A stretch of 16,006 nucleotides of DNA from Methylococcaceae bacterium (lineage in GTDB: Bacteria; Pseudomonadota; Gammaproteobacteria; Methylococcales; Methylococcaceae), in contig VEPB01000166.1 in NCBI GenBank assembly GCA_012026715.1, forward strand, positions 1 through 16,006, in the 5' to 3' direction. The notes beneath the pieces were generated by a model. That model saw only the letters and a program-made list of their open reading frames with translations, was not told the origin of the DNA and did not search any database. The translations under genes were made by a program, and so were the position numbers. Below are positions 1 through 8,496 of this stretch, piece by piece (positions within the stretch are counted from its first letter, which is position 1; each line of letters starts with the position of its first letter).

Positions 1-2
1 AG

Positions 3-746
3 GACGAGAGCTGCCGGCCCCATCCAATCGCCGATGCCGTCGGAGACCGGACGCTGAACTTCATCGCCCTGTGTCCGGGAAGCTTCATGATGGGCGCGGA
101 GGATGGTACTCGCGGCCAGTCACCACGGCACTACGTCCGGATCGCTGCCTTCGCCATCGGCCGCGACGAGGTGACTTTCGACGAATACGATGCTTTTGCC
201 CGGGCCACCCATCGCGATTCGCCCGGAGACGGAGGCTGGGGTCGCGGCCGGCGGCCGGTGATCAATGTCAGCTGGGACGACGCCCAGGCCTATGCGCAAT
301 GGCTGTCGCGGCAAACCGGCAAGCGTTACCGGCTGCCGACGGAGGCGGAATGGGAATACGCCGCGCGGGCGGGAACCCGGACCGAATACTGGTGGGGGAA
401 TGACATCCGCCAGGATGGCAAGGCCTGGGCCAATTGCGATGGTTGCGGCAGCGAACGGGACAACCGGCAAACCGCGCCGGTGGGCTCTTTTCCGCCCAAT
501 GCCTTCGGCCTCGACGACACCGCCGGGAATGTCTGGGAATGGGTGCAGGATTGCTACCACGACGACTACCGAGGCGCTCCGGGCGACGGCAGGGCCTGGG
601 AAAGCGGGACGGATTGCGGCCGGCGGGTGATCCGCGGCGGTTCCTGGTACCACGTTCCGGTGCTCCTCCGCTCGGCCAGCCGCGACTGGAGCTACCCGTT
701 CTCCCGGACCATCCACCTGGGGTTTCGTCTTGCCCAGGACTTATAG
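3..746 (+). CDS. FGE-sulfatase (SUMF1/EgtB/PvdO) family protein, 5' partial
   Basis: The reading frame is open from the left edge, and the ATG at 87 is not the start. In-frame residues before it (TLNFIALCPGSFM) form the first strand of the domain, whose usual signature is 'xIPxGxFxMG'. Other family motifs follow in order: VINVSWDDAQAYAQWL, RLPTEAEWEYAARAG, GLDDTAGNVWEWVQD and VIRGGSWY, ending in LGFRLAQDL. These define the FGE-sulfatase fold (PF03781). True formylglycine-generating enzymes have a catalytic Cys pair just after RGGS. Here that segment reads RGGSWYHVPVLLRSASRDW with no Cys, so sulfatase activation is unlikely. A CDGC pair lies mid-domain (about 438-449) and could bind a metal or form a disulfide, but this is unproven. 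Any N-terminal signal or fused domain lies outside the window. Substrate and role are unknown. It converges on a second member of the same family 76 bp away. Family assignment is strong; function is open. Confidence 0.88.
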   Translation, partial: DESCRPHPIADAVGDRTLNFIALCPGSFMMGAEDGTRGQSPRHYVRIAAFAIGRDEVTFDEYDAFARATHRDSPGDGGWGRGRRPVINVSWDDAQAYAQWLSRQTGKRYRLPTEAEWEYAARAGTRTEYWWGNDIRQDGKAWANCDGCGSERDNRQTAPVGSFPPNAFGLDDTAGNVWEWVQDCYHDDYRGAPGDGRAWESGTDCGRRVIRGGSWYHVPVLLRSASRDWSYPFSRTIHLGFRLAQDL

Positions 747-776
747 CCCTTTGTGCTTTGCCCTTTTTCCCTTTGC
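747..776. other. Pyrimidine-rich stretch after the first FGE-like gene
   Basis: The stretch immediately after the stop codon is strongly T/C-rich on the plus strand and contains the block CCCTTT or close variants three times (747, 761 and 769). It leads directly into the hairpin at 777-797. A tract lying before rather than after the hairpin does not make a standard plus-strand terminator. Read on the minus strand it is an A/G-rich tract following the hairpin, which is not a terminator either. Confidence 0.4.
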
Positions 777-797
777 CGTCGGCCCGCAGGGCCGACG
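777..797. repeat. Perfect 9-bp stem hairpin between convergent genes
   Basis: CGTCGGCCC and its exact reverse complement GGGCCGACG are separated by the triplet GCA, giving a very stable hairpin in either transcript. It sits between the stop codons of two convergent genes (744-746 and 823-825), so it may stop or protect both mRNAs. There is no downstream T-run on either strand, so it is not a canonical intrinsic terminator. It could also be one copy of a dispersed intergenic repeat, which cannot be tested from one window. Confidence 0.6.
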
Positions 798-822
798 CGC
801 GCGATTGGTGGGGGCGGGCCAC

Positions 823-1791
<969 letters not shown>

Positions 1792-2122
1792 GGCGGCCTG
1801 GAGCGGCGGATGGGGATGAACCCATTCTACCGGTTCGGCGTGCCGCGCCTAGCGCGACATCGAGGGTGCCGAATCGCGGTGGCCGCATCCAGGTGAAGAG
1901 TGGGCAATCGGCGTTCGGTTGGCTCTCCGCGGCGGTGGGCCGATGGAGCCTGTCCACCCTGCTTGGCTGTCGTCGGCGCAGTAAAGATTGGGGAAGCGGA
2001 TTGAGCGAGCGGGTTGCGGCGTGGATCTTGCGCGGCCGGATCAAAGGCTTTGAAACCTTGGCCGAATCGAGAGCCCAAGGCGGTGTCACCGGGGGGGGCA
2101 CGCGTCCCTGCGCCCGCGGCTA
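1792..2122. other. 331-bp region without a convincing gene
   Basis: The region lies between the 3' end of pnp and the 5' end of the membrane FGE-like gene, both on the minus strand. It should contain the end of the pnp transcript and the promoter of the FGE-like gene. A minus-strand TAGAAT at 1824-1829 is a possible -10 box 32 bp before that ATG, but no good -35 is spaced to it. A 13-bp dyad TCAAAGGCTTTGA lies at 2041-2053, and a run of eight G at 2091-2098. No hairpin followed by a T-run is visible downstream of pnp. Open frames here have no recognisable family signature. It may hold decayed coding sequence or an untranslated RNA; nothing supports either. Confidence 0.5.
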
Positions 2123-4198
2123 TTACTCTACGGCTTTCATGCTGAGGCGGACCCGTCCCTGGCGGTCAATCTCCAGCACCTTGACCCGCACCATGTCGCC
2201 TTCCGCCAGCTTGTCGCTGACCTTTTCGACGTGCTCGTCGGAGATCTGGGAGATGTGCACCAGGCCGTCCTTGCCGGGCAGAATGGTGACGAAGGCGCCG
2301 AAGTCCATGAGCCGGGCAACCTTGCCCTCGTAGATCCGCCCCACTTCCACCTCGGCGGTGATCAGTTCGATGCGCTTGCGGGCTTCCACGCCGGCCTGCT
2401 TGTCCACCGAGGCGATCTTCACCACGCCGTCGTCGGTGATGTCGATGGTGGCGCCGGTTTCTTCGGTGATGGCGCGGATGGTGGCGCCGCCTTTGCCGAT
2501 CACGTCGCGGATCTTGGACGGATCGATGGTGATGGTCATGATGCGCGGGGCATAATCGGACATTTCCTGGCGCGGACCGGGCAGGGCATCGGCCATCTTG
2601 CCGAGAATGTGGAGCCGGCCTTCCTTCGCCTGATCCAGGGCGACCCGCATGATTTCCGCGGTGATGCCGTCGATCTTGATGTCCATCTGCAGGGCGGTGA
2701 TGCCGTCCGTCGAGCCGGCCACCTTGAAGTCCATGTCGCCCAGATGGTCCTCGTCGCCCATGATGTCGGAAAGCACCGCGAAGCGGTCGCCTTCCTTGAT
2801 CAGGCCCATGGCGATGCCGGCGACCGGCGCCTTGGTGGGCACGCCCGCGTCCATCAACGCCAGGCTGGAGCCGCACACCGAGGCCATGGAACTGGAGCCA
2901 TTGGATTCGGTGATCTCGGAAACCACCCGGACCACGTAAGGGAACTGCTCCTGGGTCGGCATCACCGCGACCACGCCCCGTTTCGCCAGCCGGCCGTGGC
3001 CGATCTCGCGGCGCTTGGGGGAGCCGATCATGCCCACTTCGCCGACGCAGTAGGGCGGGAAGTTGTAATGGAACATGAAGCTGTCCTTGTACTCCCCTTC
3101 GATGGCGTCGATCAGCTGGGCGTCGCGGCCGGTGCCCAGGGTCGCCACCACCAGGGCCTGGGTCTCGCCGCGGGTGAACAGGGCGGAGCCGAGGGTGCGG
3201 GGCAGCACGCCGGTGCGGATGGTGATGGGGCGCACGGTTCGCATGTCGCGGCCGTCGATGCGCTTGCCTTCCGTGAGGATGGCGTTGCGGACGATCTCGT
3301 ATTCGAGGTTTTCCAGCATGGTGCGGACGGCGTTGTCGGCATGGGCGCCGTCGGCGGTCAGGGCGGCGACCACTTCGGCGCGGATTTCCTTCAACGCATT
3401 CTGCCGGGTTTGCTTTTCGGCGATGTGGTAGGCGTCGGCGATGCGGCTGCGGGCCAGGTCGGAAACGGCAGTCTTGAGGGCCTCGTCCACCGCCGGCGCG
3501 GTCCAGCCCCAGCCGGGGTTGTTGGCGGCCGCGGCCAGCTCGCGGATGGCGCCGATCACCATCTGCATCTGTTCGTGGCCGAACAGCACCGCGCCCAGCA
3601 TGACTTCTTCCGACAGCATCTGGGCTTCCGATTCCACCATCAACACGGCCTTTTCGGTGCCCGCAACGACCAGGTCCAGCTTGGAGTTCGCCAGCTCGGT
3701 CCGGCTCGGATTCAGCAAATATTGGCCGTCCCGGTAGCCGACCCGGGCGGCGCCGATGGGACCCTGGAACGGCATGCCGGACAGGGTGAGGGCGGCGGAG
3801 GCGCCGATCATGGAGGGGATGTCGGCGTCGATGTCCGGATTGAGCGACAGGACGGTGGCCACCACCTGGACTTCGTTGGTGAAGCCTTCCGGAAACAGCG
3901 GGCGGATCGGGCGGTCGATCAGCCGGGCGGTGAGGGTCTCCTTTTCGCTGGGGCGTCCCTCACGCTTGAAAAAGCCTCCGGGGATGCGGCCCGCCGCGTA
4001 GGTCTTTTCCTGGTAGTTGACCGTGAGGGGGAAAAAGTCGTTGTACTTTCCGGGATTCTTGACGCCAACGGCGGTGACCAGAACCACGGTTCCTTCCATG
4101 TTGACCATGACCGCTGCATCGGTCTGCCGGGCGATTTCGCCGGTTTCGAGGGTGACGAGATGGTTGCCGTAGCGAAATTCTTTCCGGATCGGGTTCAC
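2123..4198 (-). CDS. pnp: Polyribonucleotide nucleotidyltransferase (PNPase)
   Basis: 691 aa. PNPase is the trimeric phosphorolytic 3'-5' exoribonuclease of mRNA decay; it also adds 3' tails and usually joins the RNase E degradosome. Two RNase PH domains fill residues 1 to about 550, with the hallmark GGFFKREGRPSEKE loop in the first and GDEDHLGDMDFKVAGS, carrying the active-site aspartates, in the second. A KH domain (about 554-618, IGKGGATIRAITEETG) and an S1 domain (about 619-691, GKVARLMDFGAFV) follow. The protein ends right after the S1 domain, about 20 residues short of the E. coli enzyme (711 aa), so the variable C-terminal tail is missing. The start is GTG, chosen because GGAAGGA lies 9 nt upstream (4208-4214). 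It follows rpsO by 49 bp, the conserved rpsO-pnp arrangement, and is probably cotranscribed with it. Complete, no anomalies. Confidence 0.98.
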   Translation of the reverse strand: MNPIRKEFRYGNHLVTLETGEIARQTDAAVMVNMEGTVVLVTAVGVKNPGKYNDFFPLTVNYQEKTYAAGRIPGGFFKREGRPSEKETLTARLIDRPIRPLFPEGFTNEVQVVATVLSLNPDIDADIPSMIGASAALTLSGMPFQGPIGAARVGYRDGQYLLNPSRTELANSKLDLVVAGTEKAVLMVESEAQMLSEEVMLGAVLFGHEQMQMVIGAIRELAAAANNPGWGWTAPAVDEALKTAVSDLARSRIADAYHIAEKQTRQNALKEIRAEVVAALTADGAHADNAVRTMLENLEYEIVRNAILTEGKRIDGRDMRTVRPITIRTGVLPRTLGSALFTRGETQALVVATLGTGRDAQLIDAIEGEYKDSFMFHYNFPPYCVGEVGMIGSPKRREIGHGRLAKRGVVAVMPTQEQFPYVVRVVSEITESNGSSSMASVCGSSLALMDAGVPTKAPVAGIAMGLIKEGDRFAVLSDIMGDEDHLGDMDFKVAGSTDGITALQMDIKIDGITAEIMRVALDQAKEGRLHILGKMADALPGPRQEMSDYAPRIMTITIDPSKIRDVIGKGGATIRAITEETGATIDITDDGVVKIASVDKQAGVEARKRIELITAEVEVGRIYEGKVARLMDFGAFVTILPGKDGLVHISQISDEHVEKVSDKLAEGDMVRVKVLEIDRQGRVRLSMKAVE

Positions 4199-4227
4199 GA
4201 TATTTTTCCTTCCCAGCTTGAGCGGAG

Positions 4228-4239
4228 ACGAGGTCGTCG
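4228..4239 (-). other. Short dyad in the rpsO-pnp intergenic leader
   Basis: The 12-bp sequence GACGAGGTCGTC can fold on itself (GACG/CGTC with a 4-nt loop). It is the only visible inverted repeat in the 49 nt between rpsO and pnp. In E. coli a much longer hairpin here is cut by RNase III and mediates pnp autoregulation. This one is too small to claim the same role. Confidence 0.25.
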
Positions 4240-4247
4240 GTGGACGC

Positions 4248-4517
4248 TTATTTGCGGAGGCCCAGGCGTTCGATCAGGGTCCGGTAACGATCGCTGTCGT
4301 TCTTCTTCAGATAGTCGAGCAGCTTGCGGCGCTGGTTGACCAGCCGCAACAGCCCCTGGCGGGAGTGGTGATCCTTCTTGTGCTCGGCGAAATGAGGGGT
4401 GAGGTGGTTGATGCGGGCGGTCAGCAGGGCGACCTGGACTTCCGGCGATCCGGTGTCGTTGGCGGCGCGTTGGTACTGCTGCAGGACGGCCTGCTTATCG
4501 GCGGTGGTGTAGGACAT
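4248..4517 (-). CDS. rpsO: 30S ribosomal protein S15
   Basis: 89 aa, the normal length for S15, an early-binding protein of the 30S central domain that contacts 16S rRNA helices 20-22. The sequence is diagnostic: NDTGSPEVQVALLTARINHLT, HKKDHHSRQGLLRLVNQRRKLLDYLK and the C-terminal LGLRK. The ATG at 4517 has GGAG 7 nt upstream (4525-4528). It is the first gene after the candidate promoter at 4558-4587 and is followed by pnp on the same strand. In enterobacteria truB precedes rpsO; here the preceding gene is ilvE, so the infB-rbfA-truB cluster lies elsewhere or is separated. Confidence 0.98.
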   Translation of the reverse strand: MSYTTADKQAVLQQYQRAANDTGSPEVQVALLTARINHLTPHFAEHKKDHHSRQGLLRLVNQRRKLLDYLKKNDSDRYRTLIERLGLRK

Positions 4518-4557
4518 GGTTTGGCTCCAGGAGATATTGCTCGATCATAAACGGACT

Positions 4558-4587
4558 ATTGTACCGTCGCGGTTGCCTTTGTCACAA
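4558..4587 (-). promoter_or_regulatory. Candidate sigma-70 promoter for rpsO-pnp
   Basis: On the minus strand a TACAAT -10 box (4558-4563, five of six matches to consensus) is preceded at 18 bp by TTGTGA (4582-4587, four of six matches to TTGACA). Transcription would begin near 4551 and give a leader of about 35 nt before the rpsO ATG. This is the best promoter-like sequence in the window and fits the need of a ribosomal gene for its own promoter downstream of ilvE. The call is from pattern only. Confidence 0.55.
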
Positions 4588-4592
4588 GGCAA
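4573..4592. repeat. Perfect 7-bp inverted repeat overlapping the rpsO -35 box
   Basis: TTGCCTT at 4573-4579 and AAGGCAA at 4586-4592 are exact reverse complements around a 6-nt centre. It lies 36 bp past the ilvE stop codon and overlaps the proposed -35 element. It could be an operator, or a hairpin in the 3' end of the ilvE transcript. No T-run follows it on the minus strand, so a simple intrinsic terminator is not supported. Confidence 0.5.
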
Positions 4593-4627
4593 GCCGTTGG
4601 CGGTAAGGATTGGCGGGGTTGCCGGGC

Positions 4628-5557
4628 TCAGGCTGTCCCCGCGTAGCTGAGCCATTCGGCATGATCGGGGCGCTTGCCGTGGACGTAGTCGAAGTAAAGC
4701 GACTGCAGGGTTGCGGTGATGGGGCCGCGACCGCCGTTGCCGATGCTGCGGCCGTCCAGTTGGCGGATCGGCGTGACCTCCGCGGCGGTGCCGGTAAAGA
4801 AGGCCTCGTCGGCGACATAGACCTCGTCGCGGGTGATGCGCTTCTCGACCACTTGCAGCCCCTGTTCGGCGGCGATGGTCATGATGGTCTCGCGGGTGAT
4901 GCCTTCCAGCGCCGAGGTCAGGTCCGGCGTGTAGAGCTTGCCCTTGCGGACGATGAAGATGTTTTCGCCGCTGCCTTCCGCCACATAGCCTTCGTGATCC
5001 AGCAGCAGGGCCTCGTCGCAACCGGCCTCGACGGCTTCGCGCACCGCCAGGATGGAATTGATGTAGTTGCCGTTGGCCTTGGCTTTGCACATCACGCTGT
5101 TGACGTGGTTGCGGGCATAGGACGACGTGCGCACCTTGATGCCTTTTTCCATGTTTTCGGCCCCCAGGTAGCTGCCCCATTCCCAAGCGGCGACCATCAC
5201 GTGCACCTGCAGGTTGGCGGCGTGCAGCCCCATGCCTTCGGCGCCGAGGAAGCACATGGGCCGCATGTAGGCGCTGGAAAGCTTGTTGCGGCGCAGGGCT
5301 TCCAGCTGGACCTGGTCCAGGGTGTCCTTATCGAACGGCATCTTCATGTGCATGATGTGGGCCGAGCGGAACAGCCGGTCGGTGTGGTCGCGCAGCCTGA
5401 AGATCGCCGCACCGCGTTCGGTCTGGTAGGCTCTGACGCCCTCGAATACCCCGCAGCCGTAATGCAGGGTATGAGTCAGCACATGGGTCTTCGCTTCGCG
5501 CCAGGGCAGCCAGTCGCCGTCGAGCCAGATGACGCCATCTCTGTCGTCCATCGCCAT
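4628..5557 (-). CDS. ilvE: Branched-chain amino acid aminotransferase
   Basis: 309 aa, the usual size of fold-type IV PLP aminotransferases of the IlvE group. It transfers the amino group between glutamate and the 2-oxo acids of valine, leucine and isoleucine, the last biosynthetic step. Diagnostic parts are HTLHYGCGVFEGVRAY near residue 30, the PLP lysine in KAKANGNYINSILA (K160 by alignment with E. coli K159), EGYVAEGSGENIFIV, the phosphate-binding LEGITRETI and the C-terminal FFTGTAAEVTPIRQLDGR. The ATG at 5557 has GGAGA 7 nt upstream (5565-5569). It lies 40 bp after glnE on the same strand, a gene order also known in Pseudomonas, and is probably cotranscribed. Fold IV relatives such as D-amino acid transaminase and aminodeoxychorismate lyase are much less similar in these motifs. 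Confidence 0.96.
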   Translation of the reverse strand: MAMDDRDGVIWLDGDWLPWREAKTHVLTHTLHYGCGVFEGVRAYQTERGAAIFRLRDHTDRLFRSAHIMHMKMPFDKDTLDQVQLEALRRNKLSSAYMRPMCFLGAEGMGLHAANLQVHVMVAAWEWGSYLGAENMEKGIKVRTSSYARNHVNSVMCKAKANGNYINSILAVREAVEAGCDEALLLDHEGYVAEGSGENIFIVRKGKLYTPDLTSALEGITRETIMTIAAEQGLQVVEKRITRDEVYVADEAFFTGTAAEVTPIRQLDGRSIGNGGRGPITATLQSLYFDYVHGKRPDHAEWLSYAGTA

Positions 5558-5597
5558 TGATCGTTCTCCAGGTGGTGTAAGGTAAATGGGGCGCCCG

Positions 5598-8444
5598 CTA
5601 GTCCATGATCCGGTGCCAGGCGGCCCGCACGGCGGCGCGTTCGGGCTCCAGTTCGGTGGCTGCGATCAGCGCCGGTGCGTCCAGCAAGGCCGCGCGGTGA
5701 GCCTGTTCACGGAACAGGCAGTAGGCGCGTTTCAGCGAAGCCGCTTCGTCGCCGGCGAGGAAACCGATGGTGGCTAGTGTCTCCAGCAGCCGGACCACGT
5801 CGGTCCAGCGCAGCAGCTGCGGGTGTCGGTGTGAGCAGGCAAGAGTGCCGAATTGTACAATAAATTCAATGTCGGCAATACCGCCCTCGCCCTGCTTGAG
5901 GTCGAACCGCCCGGGATCCTTGCAGGCCAGGTTGTCGCGCATCTTCTGACGCATTTCCGCCACATCCGTGCGTAGCGCTGCCAGTTCCCGCTCGCGTCCG
6001 AGGGCTTCCCGTCGGATGGCGCCGAAGCGCTCCCCGATAGCCGGATCGCCCGCCACGAAGCGGGCCCGCACCAGGGCCTGCTGTTCCCAGGTCCAGGCGC
6101 TTTCCATCTGGTAGCGGCGATAGGCGTCCAGGCTGCTGACCAACAGTCCGGAATTGCCGGAGGGCCGCAGTCTCAGGTCGAGCTCGTAAAGCGCTCCGGA
6201 CAGCAGCCGGGTGGTGATGACGTTGATCATGCGCTTGGCGATCCGGCCGAAGAACTGGGTGGCCGAGAGCGGCTGGGGACCGTCGGTCATGGCATCGTCG
6301 GCAACGCCACCGTAGAGGAACACCAGGTCTAGATCGGAGGCGTAGCTCAGTTCCAGTCCGCCCATCTTGCCGTAGGCGATGACCGCGAAGCCGTGGGGGC
6401 CGTCCCGCTCGATCCCGTCGGGAACGCCGTGCCTGGCCACGGTGGCGTGCCAGGCGTGCGCCAGCACTTCGGTGACGAGGGATTCCGCCAGCCAGGTCAG
6501 GTAGTCGCTGACCACCATGATGGGGATGATGCCCATCAGGTCGGCGGCGGCGATGCGCAGCACGTTGGCCTGTTTGAACTGGCGCAGCGCCGTCATCAGC
6601 TGTTCGCCGTCGTCGTCTTCGACCGAGGCCATGCGCCTGGCCAGTTGGGCATTGAGTTGATCGAGGCTCAGCGGGGTTTGGAGCTGGCGGGGATCGATCA
6701 ATTCGTCCAGCAGCAGGGGGTGGCTGGCGATGTACTGGGCAATCCAGGAACTGGCGTCGGCCAGCCGCACCAGTTGTGACCGGACGGTGGCGTTTTCCGC
6801 CAGCAGGGTGAGATAGACGGTGCGGGTGGTGACGGCTTCCAGCAGGCGGATGACGCGCTCCAAGGTCACGGCTGGATTCGCCAGCCCGAGCACCTCGGTC
6901 AACAGCGGAGGCAGCAGCCGGTTCAACTCCTGGGCGCCGCGCGGGGTCAGCCGCTTGACGGCATTGCCGCGAAGGAACTGCAGCAACGGCATGGTTACCG
7001 GTGTGGTCTCGGAAAAGCCCAGGCTCGCCAGGGCGGTTGCCACGCCGTCATCATCCAGGTCCAGCCAAAGGGTGGGGATCGCGGCGGCGGTTTCTGGAGC
7101 TTCGATCACCTGCTGGAAAATCCGGTGGACCCCGGCGCGGATCAGATCCAGTTCCACCGCGAAGGTTTCCCATGAGCCGTGGCCCATTCCCAGGGCCAGA
7201 GCCACGCGCGCCTGAGGGTCCTTGGGCAGGTCGTGGGTTTGCTGGTCTGCGTATTGCTGGATGCGGTTTTCGGCGCGGCGCAAATAGCGGTAGGCTTGCC
7301 GGAGTTCGGCGACGACCTCGGCCGGCAACTGGTTGAGTTCGGCCAGCGCCTCCAGCACGGTCAGGATGCCCCGTTGCTGCAGCCGTTTCTCCCTGCCGCC
7401 GCGGATCAGCTGGAAAGCCTGGCCGATGAACTCGATCTCGCGGATGCCGCCGGGTCCCAACTTGACGTTGTCGAGCCGGTCCTTTTTCAGCAGTTCGGCG
7501 GTGATCTTGCGCTTCAGCTCGCGCAGCTCGCCGAACGCCCGGTAGTCCAAATAACGGCGATAGATGAAGGGCTTGAGCAGCTTCTCCAGGTTGGCGCAGG
7601 CTTCCGGATCGCCAGCCACAGGCCGCGCCTTGACCATGGCATAGCGCTCCCATTCCCTCGCCTGGCTTTGGTAATAGGCCTCCATGGCGTCAAAACTCAT
7701 CACCAGGGGGCCGCTGTCGCCGAACGGGCGCAGCCGCGTATCCACCCGGAACACGAAGCCGTCGGCGGTGATGTCGTCCAGCACTGCCACCAGACTCTGG
7801 GCCAGCCGGGTATAGAACTCCCGGTAGGATGTCTCGCGGCGGTCGTCGAGGGTGCCGTCGTCCTCGTAGGCGAAGATCAGGTCGATGTCGGAGGAGAAAT
7901 TCAGCTCCTTGGCGCCCAGCTTGCCCATGCCCAGCACCACCAAGTTCTGTGGCTGGCCGGCCCGGTTGAGGGGCGTGGCGCGGGCGTGGCAGGCGCGCGC
8001 GAACAGCCAGTCGAGGCTGGCCCGGATGCAGGCCTCCGCCAGGTCCGAGAGGTTTTCCAGGGTCTCTTCCAAATCCGCCCAGCCGGCGATGTCGCGGTAG
8101 GCGATGCGTACCATTTCCGCATTCCGGCACTGCCTCAGAGCACGTTTGAGATTGTCGTCTGAATCGATGCTTTCCAGTCCGCCCTTCAACGCGCTGGCGT
8201 AGTCGGTGGCGCTGCGAGGGTTCGAGAGGGCGCCGGAAGTGGCCAAAGTTGCAAACTGCACGGGGTTGCGCCGGCAATATTCAGAGACCAGCCGGCTGAC
8301 GGCACAGACAGGGTCGAAGGTCTCGTCGATCGGTGATGGAAGGCGGTGTTTCGCCAATTCCATGACGTTTTGCAGCGCTTCACGGGCGGCGCTGGCGGCG
8401 GCCCGCGCCTCAGCAGGGATATCCGGGGTGGACTGGTTGGGCAT
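5598..8444 (-). CDS. glnE: Bifunctional glutamine synthetase adenylyltransferase/adenylyl-removing enzyme
   Basis: 948 aa, full length for GlnE. It attaches AMP to glutamine synthetase or removes it by phosphorolysis, in response to glutamine and PII protein, and so sets ammonia assimilation. Both nucleotidyltransferase domains are present. The N-terminal deadenylylating half has LGMGKLGAKELNFSSDIDLI (about 171-190, metal ligands D186 and D188). The C-terminal adenylylating half has AYGKMGGLELSYASDLDLVF (about 690-709, D704 and D706). Motifs GGIREIEFIGQ and GGIADIEFIVQ mark the helical parts after each domain. The start at 8444 lacks a good Shine-Dalgarno sequence; the upstream stretch is a CCGACCGACCG-like repeat, so translation may be coupled to the preceding glutamate dehydrogenase gene 52 bp away. 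All key residues are intact. Confidence 0.97.
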   Translation of the reverse strand: MPNQSTPDIPAEARAAASAAREALQNVMELAKHRLPSPIDETFDPVCAVSRLVSEYCRRNPVQFATLATSGALSNPRSATDYASALKGGLESIDSDDNLKRALRQCRNAEMVRIAYRDIAGWADLEETLENLSDLAEACIRASLDWLFARACHARATPLNRAGQPQNLVVLGMGKLGAKELNFSSDIDLIFAYEDDGTLDDRRETSYREFYTRLAQSLVAVLDDITADGFVFRVDTRLRPFGDSGPLVMSFDAMEAYYQSQAREWERYAMVKARPVAGDPEACANLEKLLKPFIYRRYLDYRAFGELRELKRKITAELLKKDRLDNVKLGPGGIREIEFIGQAFQLIRGGREKRLQQRGILTVLEALAELNQLPAEVVAELRQAYRYLRRAENRIQQYADQQTHDLPKDPQARVALALGMGHGSWETFAVELDLIRAGVHRIFQQVIEAPETAAAIPTLWLDLDDDGVATALASLGFSETTPVTMPLLQFLRGNAVKRLTPRGAQELNRLLPPLLTEVLGLANPAVTLERVIRLLEAVTTRTVYLTLLAENATVRSQLVRLADASSWIAQYIASHPLLLDELIDPRQLQTPLSLDQLNAQLARRMASVEDDDGEQLMTALRQFKQANVLRIAAADLMGIIPIMVVSDYLTWLAESLVTEVLAHAWHATVARHGVPDGIERDGPHGFAVIAYGKMGGLELSYASDLDLVFLYGGVADDAMTDGPQPLSATQFFGRIAKRMINVITTRLLSGALYELDLRLRPSGNSGLLVSSLDAYRRYQMESAWTWEQQALVRARFVAGDPAIGERFGAIRREALGRERELAALRTDVAEMRQKMRDNLACKDPGRFDLKQGEGGIADIEFIVQFGTLACSHRHPQLLRWTDVVRLLETLATIGFLAGDEAASLKRAYCLFREQAHRAALLDAPALIAATELEPERAAVRAAWHRIMD

Positions 8445-8496
8445 GGCGGTCGGTCGGTGGGGTGGTTCGGTGGCGGCTGAAATCGGCGAGGCGGGA

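Noticed and set aside
1827..2078. 83-codon minus-strand frame in the gap after pnp
   Set aside because: No recognisable motif, no Shine-Dalgarno sequence, and biased Arg/Pro/Ala composition typical of chance frames in GC-rich DNA.
2060..2122. Possible intrinsic terminator after pnp
   Set aside because: GC-rich imperfect pairing is present, but no T-run follows on the minus strand.
2231..4339. A 702-codon open frame antisense to pnp
   Set aside because: Its translation is a His/Asp/Gly/Val-rich string with no family motif, as expected opposite a GC-rich conserved gene. pnp on the other strand is certain.
4495..4548. 17-codon upstream frame in the rpsO leader, overlapping the rpsO start
   Set aside because: The ATG has no Shine-Dalgarno sequence and lies almost at the predicted transcript start; no evidence of translation.
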